Assembly (NCBI RefSeq): GCF_004210375.1
Contig: NW_027467782.1
Location: 25,957,276 to 26,021,275, forward strand
Length of the DNA stretch: 64,000 bases
Direction of reading: 5' to 3'
From: Tachypleus tridentatus
Taxonomy: Eukaryota > Arthropoda > Merostomata > Xiphosura > Limulidae
In this document: positions 43,462 through 54,489 of the stretch, piece by piece
How the letters are laid out: each line of letters opens with the position of its first letter
Numbering within the stretch: position 1 is the stretch's first letter
The notes under the pieces: model-generated
What the model was told of the DNA's origin: nothing
The model's input: only the letters and a program-made list of their open reading frames with translations
Database searches by the model: none
Translations under genes and position numbers: made by a program

Positions 43462-43563
43462 TTCTTTCAAGTTTTTACTGAAATTGCTCTGTCTTATTCA
43501 TGTAAAGTAATATTCTTGTAAATTCTTTAAGAAGAAATTATGCAGGTTATGTATTGTTTTTAT

Positions 43564-43569
43564 AAATAA
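43564..43569 (+). terminator. SMN1: Poly(A) signal AATAAA of SMN
   Basis: AATAAA within 'tataaataaatatttgtg', 103 bases after the SMN stop codon and followed by a GT/T-rich stretch, gives the likely transcript end near 43585. Confidence 0.65.
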
Positions 43570-43589
43570 ATATTTGTGTTTTCATCAAC

Positions 43590-44920
43590 TCATTGCATGA
43601 AACATCATTTGTTGACAGTGTATTACATATCTATATATTGAATATTTATTACTTTGTTTTTACTATAGATGTTACAGAAATGAATATTCTTAAACTTAAT
43701 TTTTTTGTTGTTGTTGAAATATTTTTGATATACACTTTTCTAATTCCTGAAAATCACTAGAGGGTCTAGATAAGGAATTTTAGTATTAAAAGTACAACAG
43801 GTATAATACTGCTGTTGTATGACAAGTATAATTAATTATAATTATGCTTCACGCCATAGGAATTGCAAATTGCTCATTATAGCCAGTCACTTCTGTAATT
43901 ATGATCAATAATGTTTTGTCATATTGTCTGCTCACTGAGTTATGAGATTCACATTGAAATCCTGTTGTTGAGATATTCATATGTGCTGAAGGAATACAGA
44001 TATGTTGTAAGCTATATAAAGCATGAACCTGAAGTGAAAAGATGAATACTTTAATCAGACTGGAGTTGCTTCATTAACTGATTAATACAGTGTTCTTAAA
44101 TCATGGTATGTACAAGTAAAACCAGAAAAGTTGGCAGTGCGTGTTGCTAGCTGTTTGTCTTTCCTCCAGTCAGTAACTCAAAATGAGTGGCAGCAACAGA
44201 GATAGCCTTTGTAGTTTTGTCATATCAAACAAATAGTGAGCAATTTTGATGTTAATTGGAATCAAATTTGAGATCCTTGATTTGTGAGCCCTCTCTCAAA
44301 TTGCCAAAGCTTAAAATCTTGAAGTCAAAAATAAATAATGAAGCTAAAACTCAACACACAAAATATACCATTATCTAGCTCTGTACTTAATAACAAACAA
44401 ACATATATATATTTATAATTCAATTTTTTAAGTATTGAAATAATCAAAATATCTAATTTTAACAGGTTTATAATTTCATGACAATTGATATGATTGCAGT
44501 TTTTATTAACTCTTTAAGTTCAAGTGAATACCTCATTAGGTTCTTGCTCATGTAGAGAATGATACACAATTTAGCTGTGTCCACATACATCCTTTACTGC
44601 ACGTGTCATGAGGATTTTAGTGATTTGCATTCAGGATTTAATTAAACTATTTTTTACGTTCTACTAATTAGTATAGCATAAAATTGTAGCTAAAAATCTA
44701 TATTTTACAATAGTATAAGGTTTAGTTTCTTACTTTTATAAAGCAATATTCTTTAAAATCCCAAATTTCTCCTACTGTGACAAATGTGACAGTTTTTATT
44801 ATAGACTGTCCCCTTTTCAAATTTATTCACAACTATAAGTACAAAAATTTAACATATGTTACTCACTATATTACCATCATCACTGAAACAAAATATTTAT
44901 AGCTTTGTATCTTGTTTAGT
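43590..44920. other. No supported gene
   Basis: AT-rich intergenic sequence. Near 44160-44230 there are faint SINE-like words ('tcctccagtca', 'gatagcc') too diverged to call. Confidence 0.45.
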
Positions 44921-44929
44921 TACAGAGCT

Positions 44930-46080
44930 ATCAGATAGAAAATCAGACACCTCTTGCCACACCCACCAGCATACACAACAATATTACACTTTCCAAAAAA
45001 GCACAGAACATAGTTAGTAGAGCAGAGATTATGAAAAAGCTTTACGAGATGTTTGTTGGACTCTGACAAATTGTTGCTGACTTGAAATGCTTCCCAAACA
45101 CTGTCAAGTACACCATAGATCAAGAGACTGAGATGTGTAAATTTGAAAATAGGAAAGGAAAAGTAGAACACCTAAATTAAATGATACCGATGTTTTTTTT
45201 AATATCTTTGTTTATGCAGTCTTTGAAGCAGAAGGAAGACTTTGTTGATCTCAAACTATGAGATAAACGACCATGTACCAAATAACAGAAAAGTGACCAG
45301 ATCTACAGTATCAAGGAGACTCAATGAGAATGGAGTATTTGGTTATGTAGCAGTTAAGAAAACCTTTACCTCGTTTTCAAGTATTGTCAAGATACTGAAA
45401 TTTGCTAAAAATTACGTAAACTGTACTGTTGATGATTTGAAAGGGGTGTTATGGACAGTTGAGTTAAAGTCTGCAATATTTGGTTCATAACATAGGTTAT
45501 ACATCCAGCAGAAGAAAAAAAAGTGAAATATATTTACCTCAATATAGAGCATCTACCATGACGTATGGGAGGAACCAGTGTGATGGTTTGGTGGTGTTTT
45601 TGTGCTGAGGTGACAAAAGATATTTGTAAAATAGCTGAAACAATGGACCAGTGCAACTACCATCAGATACTGATCTGTCAAAGTATACCCAGTGGTTTGC
45701 ATATTACTGGATTGTACTGTCAAGAAGTTAATGATTTCAAACACTCATCCAACCTAAGCAAAAATTACTTAGCTAAGAAAGAAACTGTTGGAGTGATGGT
45801 CCCCAAAGAGCTCTGATCTCAGCCCAGTTGAACAAATCTGGAATTTTATAGATCAAAAACTTGACAAATCAAAAGTTAATTCTGAAGAAAATTTATGGAG
45901 TGTATGAGAGGATTTGGAGTAAAGTCCCAAAGGACAGTTTGATTAAACTTGTTGCAGAAATGCCTTACAGACTGTCTGCAATTATTAGTGCAAATGGTAG
46001 ACATAGAAAATATTAACTGTGCTAAACTCAAGCACTTCCACTGAGTTTCTGTTATACTAAATATGCAGGTGAATAAACTT
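44930..46080 (+). pseudogene. Tc1-type transposase remnant
   Basis: Plus-strand fragments in order: a helix-turn-helix part 'QIVADLKCFPNTVKYTID' (about 45060), 'RSTVSRRLNENGVFGYVAVK' (45300; second helix-turn-helix and linker), 'KFAKNYVNCTVDDLKGVLWT' (45400; cf. vlWsDEskf), 'GGTSVMVWWCFCAE' (45570; cf. GGgsvMVWGcf), 'YHQILICQSIPSGL' and 'FKHSSNLSKNYLAKK' (45740; cf. DNDPKHTS). Catalytic aspartates are lost or blurred and frames are broken. Terminal inverted repeats were not found. Confidence 0.85.
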
Positions 46081-46116
46081 TTAATGTTTCACCTGTGATT
46101 TACCTTCCATTATTAT

Positions 46117-46371
46117 TGGCCAGGTGATTAAGGCACTCGACTCTCGTTATCTGAGAGTCAGCGGGTTAAGTATCCTCGTTACGCCAAACTTATGCTCACC
46201 TTTTCAGCAGTAGGGACGTTATAATGTGAGGATCAATCTCATATTCTTTGGTAAAAGAGTAGCCCAACAGTTGACGATGGGTGTTGAAGACTAGCTGCCT
46301 TCCCTCTAGTCTTAAACTGCTAAATTAGGGACGGCTTGCACAGATAGCCGTTTTTTTGTGCAAAATTCAAA
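46117..46371 (+). repeat. Main SINE, near-full copy
   Basis: tRNA-like head from 'ggccaggtgattaaggcac', body with 'gttataatgtgaggatcaat' and 'gtagcccaacagttg', ending 'gtgcaaaattcaaa'. It lies just downstream of the Tc1 remnant and directly abuts another copy. Confidence 0.85.
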
Positions 46372-46646
46372 CATGGCCTAGGTGTGGTTAAAGGCTCGAC
46401 TCAGAATCTAAGGGGTCGAGGGTTTTCGATCATCACTATATCCATATATATACTCTCACGTTTTCAGCCGTACAAACGTTATAATATTATGGTCGATAAT
46501 CCACTATTAGCTGGTAAAAGAGTAGCCCAAGAGTTGGCTGGTGGGTGGTGATGACTAGCTGCCTTCTCTAGTCTTACACTGCTAAATTAGGGACGGCTTG
46601 CACAGATAGCCCTCGTGTAGCTTTGTGCAAAATTCAAACCAAACCA
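46372..46646 (+). repeat. Main SINE, second copy in tandem
   Basis: Begins 'catggcctaggtgtggttaa' right at the end of the previous copy and runs through the same body to 'gtgcaaaattcaaacc'. Head-to-tail arrangement of two diverged copies suggests insertion of one at the tail of the other. Confidence 0.85.
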
Positions 46647-46999
46647 TTAATTTTTTAAAAGTAGCCTGAAATCTAATTTTGACAGACTTTTTCTCAACAC
46701 TTTTCTATAGTACTGTCTACATTATATAATTATAATTTGATACAAACAAGTTATTAAATTCATCTTATAAAATAATTTCATGGAAGAAACTTTCAGACAG
46801 TAAAACATTGAGCTCTGCAAGCTTTCACTGTTTACAGTCATTATTCCAGTTTTGGTTAACTGCCCAAACGATATAAGATGGAGATAAATTGTGTTATTAG
46901 TTGAAATTGTAGAAGACTAACTCCCTTCAAAGGACACAGCAGATTTCATTGTTGGTAGTCTACTGGAGGTTCATGAGGAAATGTTTTTGTTCCCCAATT

Positions 47000-47095
47000 T
47001 TGTGTAGCTGCTCTCAGAGTTATGTATGGTAGCCATCCATAATTTAGCAGTTGTAAACTTAGAATAAACCCAACTAGTTTAACATCACCTTCTTC
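47000..47095 (-). repeat. Main SINE fragment, minus strand
   Basis: Degraded plus-strand words 'tagccatccataatttagca' and 'caactagtttaacatcacc' follow the order of a minus-oriented SINE body. Confidence 0.55.
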
Positions 47096-47208
47096 ACATC
47101 ATGGGTTATGATGTTCTGAAAGAAGGTAATGTTACTCTAGTTCAAGTATAGTAGTAAATTACATAGTATTTCTAAATCCAAATAAAATTTTTATTTCTTT
47201 ATCCACAG

Positions 47209-47721
47209 AATCTCTTGGAAATAAGAAATATTTTTACTTTTACAGATCCATGCCTTTGGATGATCATTATTCATCATATAAATATTTATCTTCATCCCTT
47301 GTCTGATTTGGTAAACATTTTCAGCTTAGTCAAGACAATATTCACCTATAGGGCCAAAAGCTGCTTGCTTCCTGTATGTGCAGAAAATTTCAACCTCAAA
47401 TTCTTGATCTGGATGTTTCCCTTATACAGCAGACATGAGAGCACTGTTCATGCAAATTTGTTCAAGAAAGAAATCCAGTCAGAACTGCAACAAATAATAG
47501 GATTATTCATCTCAGGAAGGAATCACAATTACACTTTCAATCTTACTCAAGAAACTGGTGTGTTATGTTTTTCTTGGATGAAGTCTGGCAATACATTTTG
47601 CCATTTAAAATACTTCACTCAAAGTTCAAGGATATCAAGGAGTCATAAAGTAGATACCACAAAACATTCTGCTGAAAAAAAATCAGGTATTGTCTCAGAT
47701 AAGTACTCAGCATCCCTTTAA
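47209..47721 (+). CDS. Unassigned open frame of 170 codons
   Basis: Opens after a good acceptor (TTTTTATTTCTTTATCCACAG) and runs to TAA at 47721, the longest gap-free open frame outside the LINE in this half of the window. Composition is mixed: hydrophobic first third (WMIIIHHINIYLHPL), polar remainder (HKVDTTKHSAEKKSGIVS). No domain, signal or family is recognised. A second frame over the same DNA is also fairly open, which weakens the case. It could be a terminal exon, a long non-coding RNA or chance. Confidence 0.25.
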   Translation, partial: NLLEIRNIFTFTDPCLWMIIIHHINIYLHPLSDLVNIFSLVKTIFTYRAKSCLLPVCAENFNLKFLIWMFPLYSRHESTVHANLFKKEIQSELQQIIGLFISGRNHNYTFNLTQETGVLCFSWMKSGNTFCHLKYFTQSSRISRSHKVDTTKHSAEKKSGIVSDKYSASL

Positions 47722-49055
47722 ATCTTCATTCAATATCCCACCTAAATTGATATTGTTATACCTCGCTTAAGCTACCAAGATGTCTTTACTTGGTTTGGTT
47801 CACACTGTTTACAGATTGACATTTTGCTGATAAAGATATTTAATATCCTTCTAGAAATACTAACGTTTTAAGTTAATTCTCCAAGGGTAGAAATATTCTA
47901 AATTTTCAGCAGGACACCTCAAAATTTTCACCGGACATTGAAAACAAAATCAAGTAGAGACAATTATTATATAAAACAGAATCATTTTATTCATAGCACT
48001 GAAACATTATTTCAAAGCAAGTGGTGCTTTCAAGCCTTGTATCCATTAAAATGACACATCACTCAAACTGGTAGATTTAGCCATCCAGCACTGAGACATA
48101 AGCTGATGTAGACTCAGTATCTCTGTTTGTCTTCGTACGTGTGTGAGTTCCATGTGGACTCCACAAATTGTCTGTTTGTTTTTGTTTTTTTTTTACTGTC
48201 CTTCCACCAGGATTCTACAGACTTGCACAGTTATTCTATGCTTGCCAAGATCTGGAGTCTTATTTTTTAGCTAATTTTATTGTCATCAAGTCATTAGAGA
48301 ATCATTTATTAGTTTGGACCACCAATCATCCATAATAACTGCCATCTGGGAAAATCCATGTTTCTGGTTCAGCAGAATGACCGGAAATCACCTGCATGCG
48401 GCATACAAGGCCAACACTGTTGATCCAGGAAAGGTTTACCATCCTCAACAGTAATTTGACTTGCAACTGACTCTTCGTGGTTTTTTGAGCATCTGGCTCT
48501 TATCTGACCACTAATAACAATCACCTTTCCTCTAAGTAACCACTTGGCAGTTTGTTCACATGTTGTGAACTCTTTATGTATTTTCTATATACTTATAGTT
48601 TATACTTAGAGAGCCACTTAAATAATATTAATTACACGATATAAAATGTTTGCATGTTATTATTTTGTGTTCCTAATTTAATTCAGCAAAGTATTAACAA
48701 GTGTTAACTTTTATCCAGACTTACTACAATAAAGTTACAAGATCCACAAGTAAGTACTAAAAGTCTTGCTTTTATATTTCTCATTTATTGTTACAAAAGT
48801 GAGTACAATGTGAAACTCAGAATATTATTAGAATAGAAAAGAAAATATAGGTAGAAACAATTTCTCAAGGAATCTATGCATGTAAAATGCATGTGCTACA
48901 TAATTTAGTGTTTGTTTATTTTACTCCAGTTTTTTAGTCATTTGTCTACCAGATGTTTTATAGTTATACTTACATAGTTCAAAAAATATTAAAACAACAA
49001 AACTAAATGAAGACAAAATTTAAATTGTTACAAGTCTGGGATTATTTAGGATAAA
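47722..49055. other. No supported gene
   Basis: AT-rich; no recognised repeat or coding segment. Confidence 0.45.
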
Positions 49056-49059
49056 TAAC

Positions 49060-50330
49060 TTATTTTATGTAACAATCTACAGTTATTCTAGAAGAAAAAA
49101 TGGTAGATTTATTTTGTATTTTTTTTTCAAACAATCCCTGAGGAAAGGTAAGAACAATGAATAAGCCCAACAGACTACCAGAAGTTAAGAGTACATTCAT
49201 ATGATAAGATGAGGCATCAGTGAACAGATACAGATCCATCTTAGATAAAGATAGTGGTAGCACATTGATGGTGATGCCAGAGGGCAAGCCACCATTATAA
49301 ATCCTGGGCTGGAGGAGGGGGCATATGAACTATTTTTAGTCAAGATTTCAGTGAGTAATTCTTCTGTGAATGCAAGGTTCAGAGGAGAAGATGGAAATGT
49401 CTGTGTGTGATCAAAGATCAGGTTAGTTGGTTTTAGTGAAGCTATGGTCCCCATCATCAAAATTATCTCTCATGAACTATAAGTTGAACAAGTGTAGATT
49501 TTGGTGACTAGTCACTCACAGGCAGATGGAAAAAAGGCTGAGCAAAACTCAGAAAGGGCTTAAGAAACACTCTCAAGTGAAACTTGAGGTGAGCAAGGAA
49601 AATTCAGAATATTAATGAACACCACAACTTCGATATACTAGATAAAGAAAGTGGTTGGAGGAGAGAGAGAGATTTGGGTAAAAGACTACAGGTAAAATAC
49701 AGAATTATCCACCTCACCTGTGTACGTAAAAGTGTGACCCAAGTGGATTTAGTAATGACTGACAACCTCAATGAATCATATACAGGTAACAAAGGAAAGT
49801 TGTGAATTAGAAATTCTTACACAGGAAATTGGGACTAAAGCAAGGTATAGTGGTGGAAGTTTCAGTTTGCAACAGTGTGTAAACTAAGGATAAAATGAAG
49901 GATTGATTTTAGCTTCTGATTAAATTTAATTGGGACTACAACAAAAAATTGTGAGAAAGAAACAGGGAATGATAATCACCTACAAAAATTCTAAAGAGCA
50001 TGGTGCAGCACCTCAGCCTTTGGCACAGAGATGAGAGGTAAAGTATGGTTAGAAGAATCAAGTAAAGACAAAAATACTGAGAACTAAAATGTGAAACCAA
50101 TACTAAATAATCTGACCCCATTCTCCCATAACAAACCTAACAAGAGAAATCCCAATTGTGGAAATCAAGGAAAGGAATTCAGAATCATTAAAATTGAAGA
50201 TATAAGAATCAGACAGGTGTGAACTTGTAAGAATACAGTTGGTCAAGGAAAGATAAAACAAATATTATTTATGGTTAGGATTAGGAAGAAGCAAATAAGA
50301 CTAACTTTTCCCATAACTGGAGATGGGTAC
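49060..50330 (-). mobile_element. Retroelement pol fossil, possibly DIRS-like
   Basis: Minus-strand translation holds a stretch resembling the reverse transcriptase thumb and RNase H of DIRS-type elements ('MGTIASLKP', then 'DLYLFTDASSY', cf. LFTDAS.wGWG). The copy is old and broken in many places. A CR1-like LINE was considered because of 'FTEELLTEILTK', but the 'FTDAS' word fits RNase H better. Ends were not found. Confidence 0.35.
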
Positions 50331-52817
50331 TATTGCTTGTCATTTACTAATCTGTTTGCATGTCTTTATGAAAAACCATATTTTGGAAAATTAGCTGTCG
50401 AGTCTGATTGCAAGTTTGTTACTTTTTTTATCCCTGATATTTCTTAATACTTATTATCCATAAAACAATATTTATTACTTTTGAATTCCTTTATGTCCCT
50501 TTTATTAACATTTATATTTTAATCACTTTTCATGTCATATTATTATTTTGCTGTATAAACACCCATAATAATTTCCTTTTAAGTTAAATGTTTCAAATAC
50601 CTTTTCATACTCTTTTATACCAAAAATTGTTGTTCCATAGTTTATTTGTAATCATAAAACACAAATAAAATTAGTCCCATATGTCAAATTATTTCAGTAT
50701 CTAATCAAAACAATTCTGGTGTATCATGATAGTCTTCTTTTCATAACTATAATGTTACTACACATTTCTTCACACTTAATTTAGTAATTTCCAATTTTCC
50801 TACAACAAAGAAAGGTCTACCTTTTAAAGAAACCAATATTATGTGGTTTCTTATTTTTCTTGTTCATTGATTTTGAACATATATATCTTCTGAACATCAG
50901 AAGCTGATTAATCAAAGGTTTCATTATGATATCTTTGTTATATTCAATTACTCTCAACAGGCAAGTCAGTTTTTATTGTATCTTTATAATAAACTTTAAA
51001 ACAAAAATGATTCTGTATCATAAGAAATAGTTTACAAGTTTATGTTACAATCTATAGAGATGAATAAATTTAAAATAAATCTAATGAAAATATTAATTTA
51101 TAACTCCCATGAAAAAACAACAACTTGTATATATAAGAAATATAATAAGGACCCTTTATCTATTTGGCTATAATATATTATGTCTTTTGGCTTTTTAACA
51201 CCAAATATGCTCTCGGTGAATGCAAACAAAGGTTTGGGGAAATATCTTATAGCATTACATTTGAAAAGTAACACCATTTGTCTCTAATTATCACAAAGAT
51301 GCAAAGTGTAAAAAAAAAAATTCAATTTCTATAGTATTTTGGACATTATAAAAATGGTATCCACATCACACATGCAAGATCAGAACGAATAAAACACAAA
51401 ATAATATAACAAATGGCAGTGATAACGTACAATCACTAAGCTTTGAAACTGATAGCAATGTGGATCCTGCCTGCTACTGACTGCAAGGTAGATGCTCTAA
51501 GCAACTGATAACTGCTGCACAGCACTCTCCACAACCCTGTGAATAGTGTCTTACAAATGGAAGAGAGTGGAGAGATGAAGTCCAAAAAACATGCTCAAAT
51601 ACCTGCCAGTGCTGTATACAGAGGAAATGGAAGGAGAGGAAGAACTGATCAGCTGTAGCAAACTTCTGCAGTTGTACCACAGCCTCTTCAAGTGCAACAA
51701 CCTGCAACTGATAACTAGTAGGGATGCAATAATTGAATCTATCTGAAAATTACTGGCTTGAACATAACATTCAACCTGTTGATTATTTTCATTTTTGTTC
51801 AAGATGGAGCTCTCTAATTTAGTTCTCAAGAGGAGGAGAGAGAAGAATCAACCTGTAGACTAATGAAACATTTTCTCACCATCACTTGTTCAGAAATGTC
51901 CAGAAATAGTTTTGAACTAATAACTTCCTTTCTTCACTTCCCAGACAATGGTCTTCACAAAGTACAATGAGGTCAGCTTTGATTTTATTCTATCTGAAAA
52001 TATATCCATTATACATATCAGTTACCATTATTATTATAGCACTGAATTTGGTCCTAGTAAACACCTACCTATTAATGAAAGCATCAAATTCAAGAGTTGT
52101 GTATCTTATAGGCAATAACTGTTATCTAAACCCATCAGTCATGGAATAAAAATAGGCATTATGGAATAACAAATATAGTTAGGCTTCAAACTTTATCATT
52201 TCTTATGTTAAAAGAATTATTGTCACTTCAGCTGTTTTGTTGTTTCTGAATCTATTTGTTCAGAATTACTGTAAGGATGTGAATACAGAAGTGCAATAAT
52301 GTACACTGAAAGTTTCTATTCATTATCAAGTTTATTTGTTAAACTACAAAGATTGAAATTTGTCAGATAATGTTTTTCTTTCATTTTAGAGAAAAATCTA
52401 TTCAATGCTGTAACACTGAGTATGTACAGTTTCAAATAAGAAATACACCAGTTTATCCATATTTGATAAACTGAAAAAAATGGTAATTTGTCTAATTTTA
52501 GTAATTTTCTTATTTGGGAAATGAGGTAATAGCTGTGGGATACAGATATACAACTTTATCAATGAACATTCTAAAAAGCTTGTACATTTAAGTAGTTTAG
52601 TCAATATATCAATTAACAAGCTACCCATATTAACTGTAGAAAAGTTTGACTCCCTTTTCATAGTATATGTCATATATTCATTAAAAGAGCCAAAAAGGGG
52701 GTAAAATTGATTAATTATAATAAAATTGAAAAGATCCAAAGCTGTTTGCAAGAAATGTGAAATTCCCTTGAAAAGTATGTCCATCTTATGGCATGATCAC
52801 TCAAGAAATAGCACGAA
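50331..52817. other. Otherwise no supported gene
   Basis: Apart from the coiled-coil fragment at 51474-51829, nothing convincing. The 128-codon minus frame at 52398-52784 is AT-driven (rich in Phe, Leu, Ile, Lys, Tyr) and lacks recognisable motifs. Confidence 0.4.
51474..51829 (-). other. Gag-like coiled-coil fragment, same strand as the retroelement fossil
   Basis: The minus strand encodes a helical segment (LQVVALEEAVVQLQKFATAD) with heptad-like spacing, about 1.1 kb 5' of the fossil on the same strand. By position it could be the gag end of that element. This is inference; the family is not recognised and the segment is broken. Confidence 0.3.
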
Positions 52818-53317
52818 NNNNNNNNNNNNNNNNNNNNNNNNNNNNNNNNNNNNNNNNNNNNNNNNNNNNNNNNNNNNNNNNNNNNNNNNNNNNNNNNNNN
52901 NNNNNNNNNNNNNNNNNNNNNNNNNNNNNNNNNNNNNNNNNNNNNNNNNNNNNNNNNNNNNNNNNNNNNNNNNNNNNNNNNNNNNNNNNNNNNNNNNNNN
53001 NNNNNNNNNNNNNNNNNNNNNNNNNNNNNNNNNNNNNNNNNNNNNNNNNNNNNNNNNNNNNNNNNNNNNNNNNNNNNNNNNNNNNNNNNNNNNNNNNNNN
53101 NNNNNNNNNNNNNNNNNNNNNNNNNNNNNNNNNNNNNNNNNNNNNNNNNNNNNNNNNNNNNNNNNNNNNNNNNNNNNNNNNNNNNNNNNNNNNNNNNNNN
53201 NNNNNNNNNNNNNNNNNNNNNNNNNNNNNNNNNNNNNNNNNNNNNNNNNNNNNNNNNNNNNNNNNNNNNNNNNNNNNNNNNNNNNNNNNNNNNNNNNNNN
53301 NNNNNNNNNNNNNNNNN
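52818..53317. other. Assembly gap, 500 N
   Basis: Exactly 500 N; true size unknown. It truncates the 3' side of the LINE remnant that follows. Confidence 1.
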
Positions 53318-53324
53318 TGGTGTG

Positions 53325-54480
53325 GTTGATATGTTTGAATATTTGTGTAAATTTGAATGATGTTGCTCTGTATACTGCTGTTGTTGTGAGGTGTGTTTTG
53401 GATTGTTTGTAACTTCGTTTTAATTGTTTTGTTACTTACAGTTATCCATGCTGGAGCTGCATAATCGATACTGATCTGTCTTATGTTTTTTGTAAATGTT
53501 TAATATGTTGTCTATTCCACTCCACTATTCTTGCCAGTTAGACTCTTAGTATAGTTGGTTCTCTCACCATACTTTATTTCCTTATGGTTAATACATGTTA
53601 ATTTTGTGTCAGAGGCTAGACCTAGAAATTTTGCCTGTGTGTAGGCAGAAGTAGTGTTCCATTCACATATATTTCATGCTGTAGTTTTTTGTATTTTATC
53701 AACTTTGTAAAGATGACAAGTTGTGTTTTTGCTGTATTTATTTTTATTCTGTATTTTGACAGTATTCGCCTATTCTATTTAGTTGTGGTTGTATGTTTGT
53801 GGCTACTATTGTTGGTGTTGTGGCACTTTTCCGGGTGCCACATCATCAGCAAACTGTGAGGAGAATCCATGCTTAGGACCCTTCAATGGCAAATTGTTTA
53901 CATAATGATAGTATGGGGCTAACCACTCCTCCCTGAGAGACGCCAGCTTCTGGAGTAAAGTACTCAGAAAAAGTTTCCGCTACATTTTCTATTTTCCAAA
54001 AAGCTAGATAACCAGCGAATACAGCGTACAATGTAGTCTATGTCATTTGTATAGAACCGTAGGCCATTGTACCATACAGTGTCAAATACTTTATCAATAT
54101 TAAGAAAGCAGTCGACAGTGCATTGTTTTTCTCAAAGCTGTCGACTATCTCTTTAGTTAGTCTGACTAAGTGGTTAGTTGTTTGTCTAAATTTTCTGAAT
54201 TCATTTTGTTCTTCTGGTAATTTTCATGTTATCTCCAAGAATGTGGAGAGTCTGTCACTGACTATTCTCTCAAGAATTTTGCCTACACAGCTGGTCAGGC
54301 TGATTATTTGGTAGCTATTAGGTTTTTCTGCTGGCTTTCCTTCTTTATGGAACATTAATTTATTAGCATGTTTCCAAGAAACTGGGATGTATCCTGAGGA
54401 CAGTGATAAGTTAAAAAAGTGCTTTTAGGTAGTCAAACAATTTCAGAGTGCCTTTTAGGAGGAGGATGGCTTATGTCATC
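53325..54480 (-). pseudogene. LINE reverse transcriptase remnant (Jockey-like)
   Basis: Minus-strand translation, broken by several stops and shifts, shows polymerase motifs in order: 'KPNSYQIISLTSCVGKILER' (about 54320; cf. YRPISLL..lgKi.Er), 'VDCFLNIDKVFDTVWYNGL' (about 54080; motif A with its Asp), 'EAGVSQGGVVSP' (about 53935; motif B, cf. GVPQGSvLSP), then a damaged motif C near 53845 and a connection region down to the gap. The copy is old, inactive and of another lineage than the 5.6-8.8 kb LINE. Confidence 0.85.
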
Positions 54481-54489
54481 TTCACCCAG

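Noticed and set aside
49060-49460. CR1-type LINE reverse transcriptase
   Set aside because: The 'FTEELL' word fits, but the APGPDG region is absent and 'LFTDAS' points to RNase H of another retroelement type.
52398-52784. 128-codon minus-strand frame
   Set aside because: AT-driven composition, no recognised domain, no clear acceptor or donor.
52726-53412. Long open frames over 52818-53317
   Set aside because: Same artefact of the second N gap.
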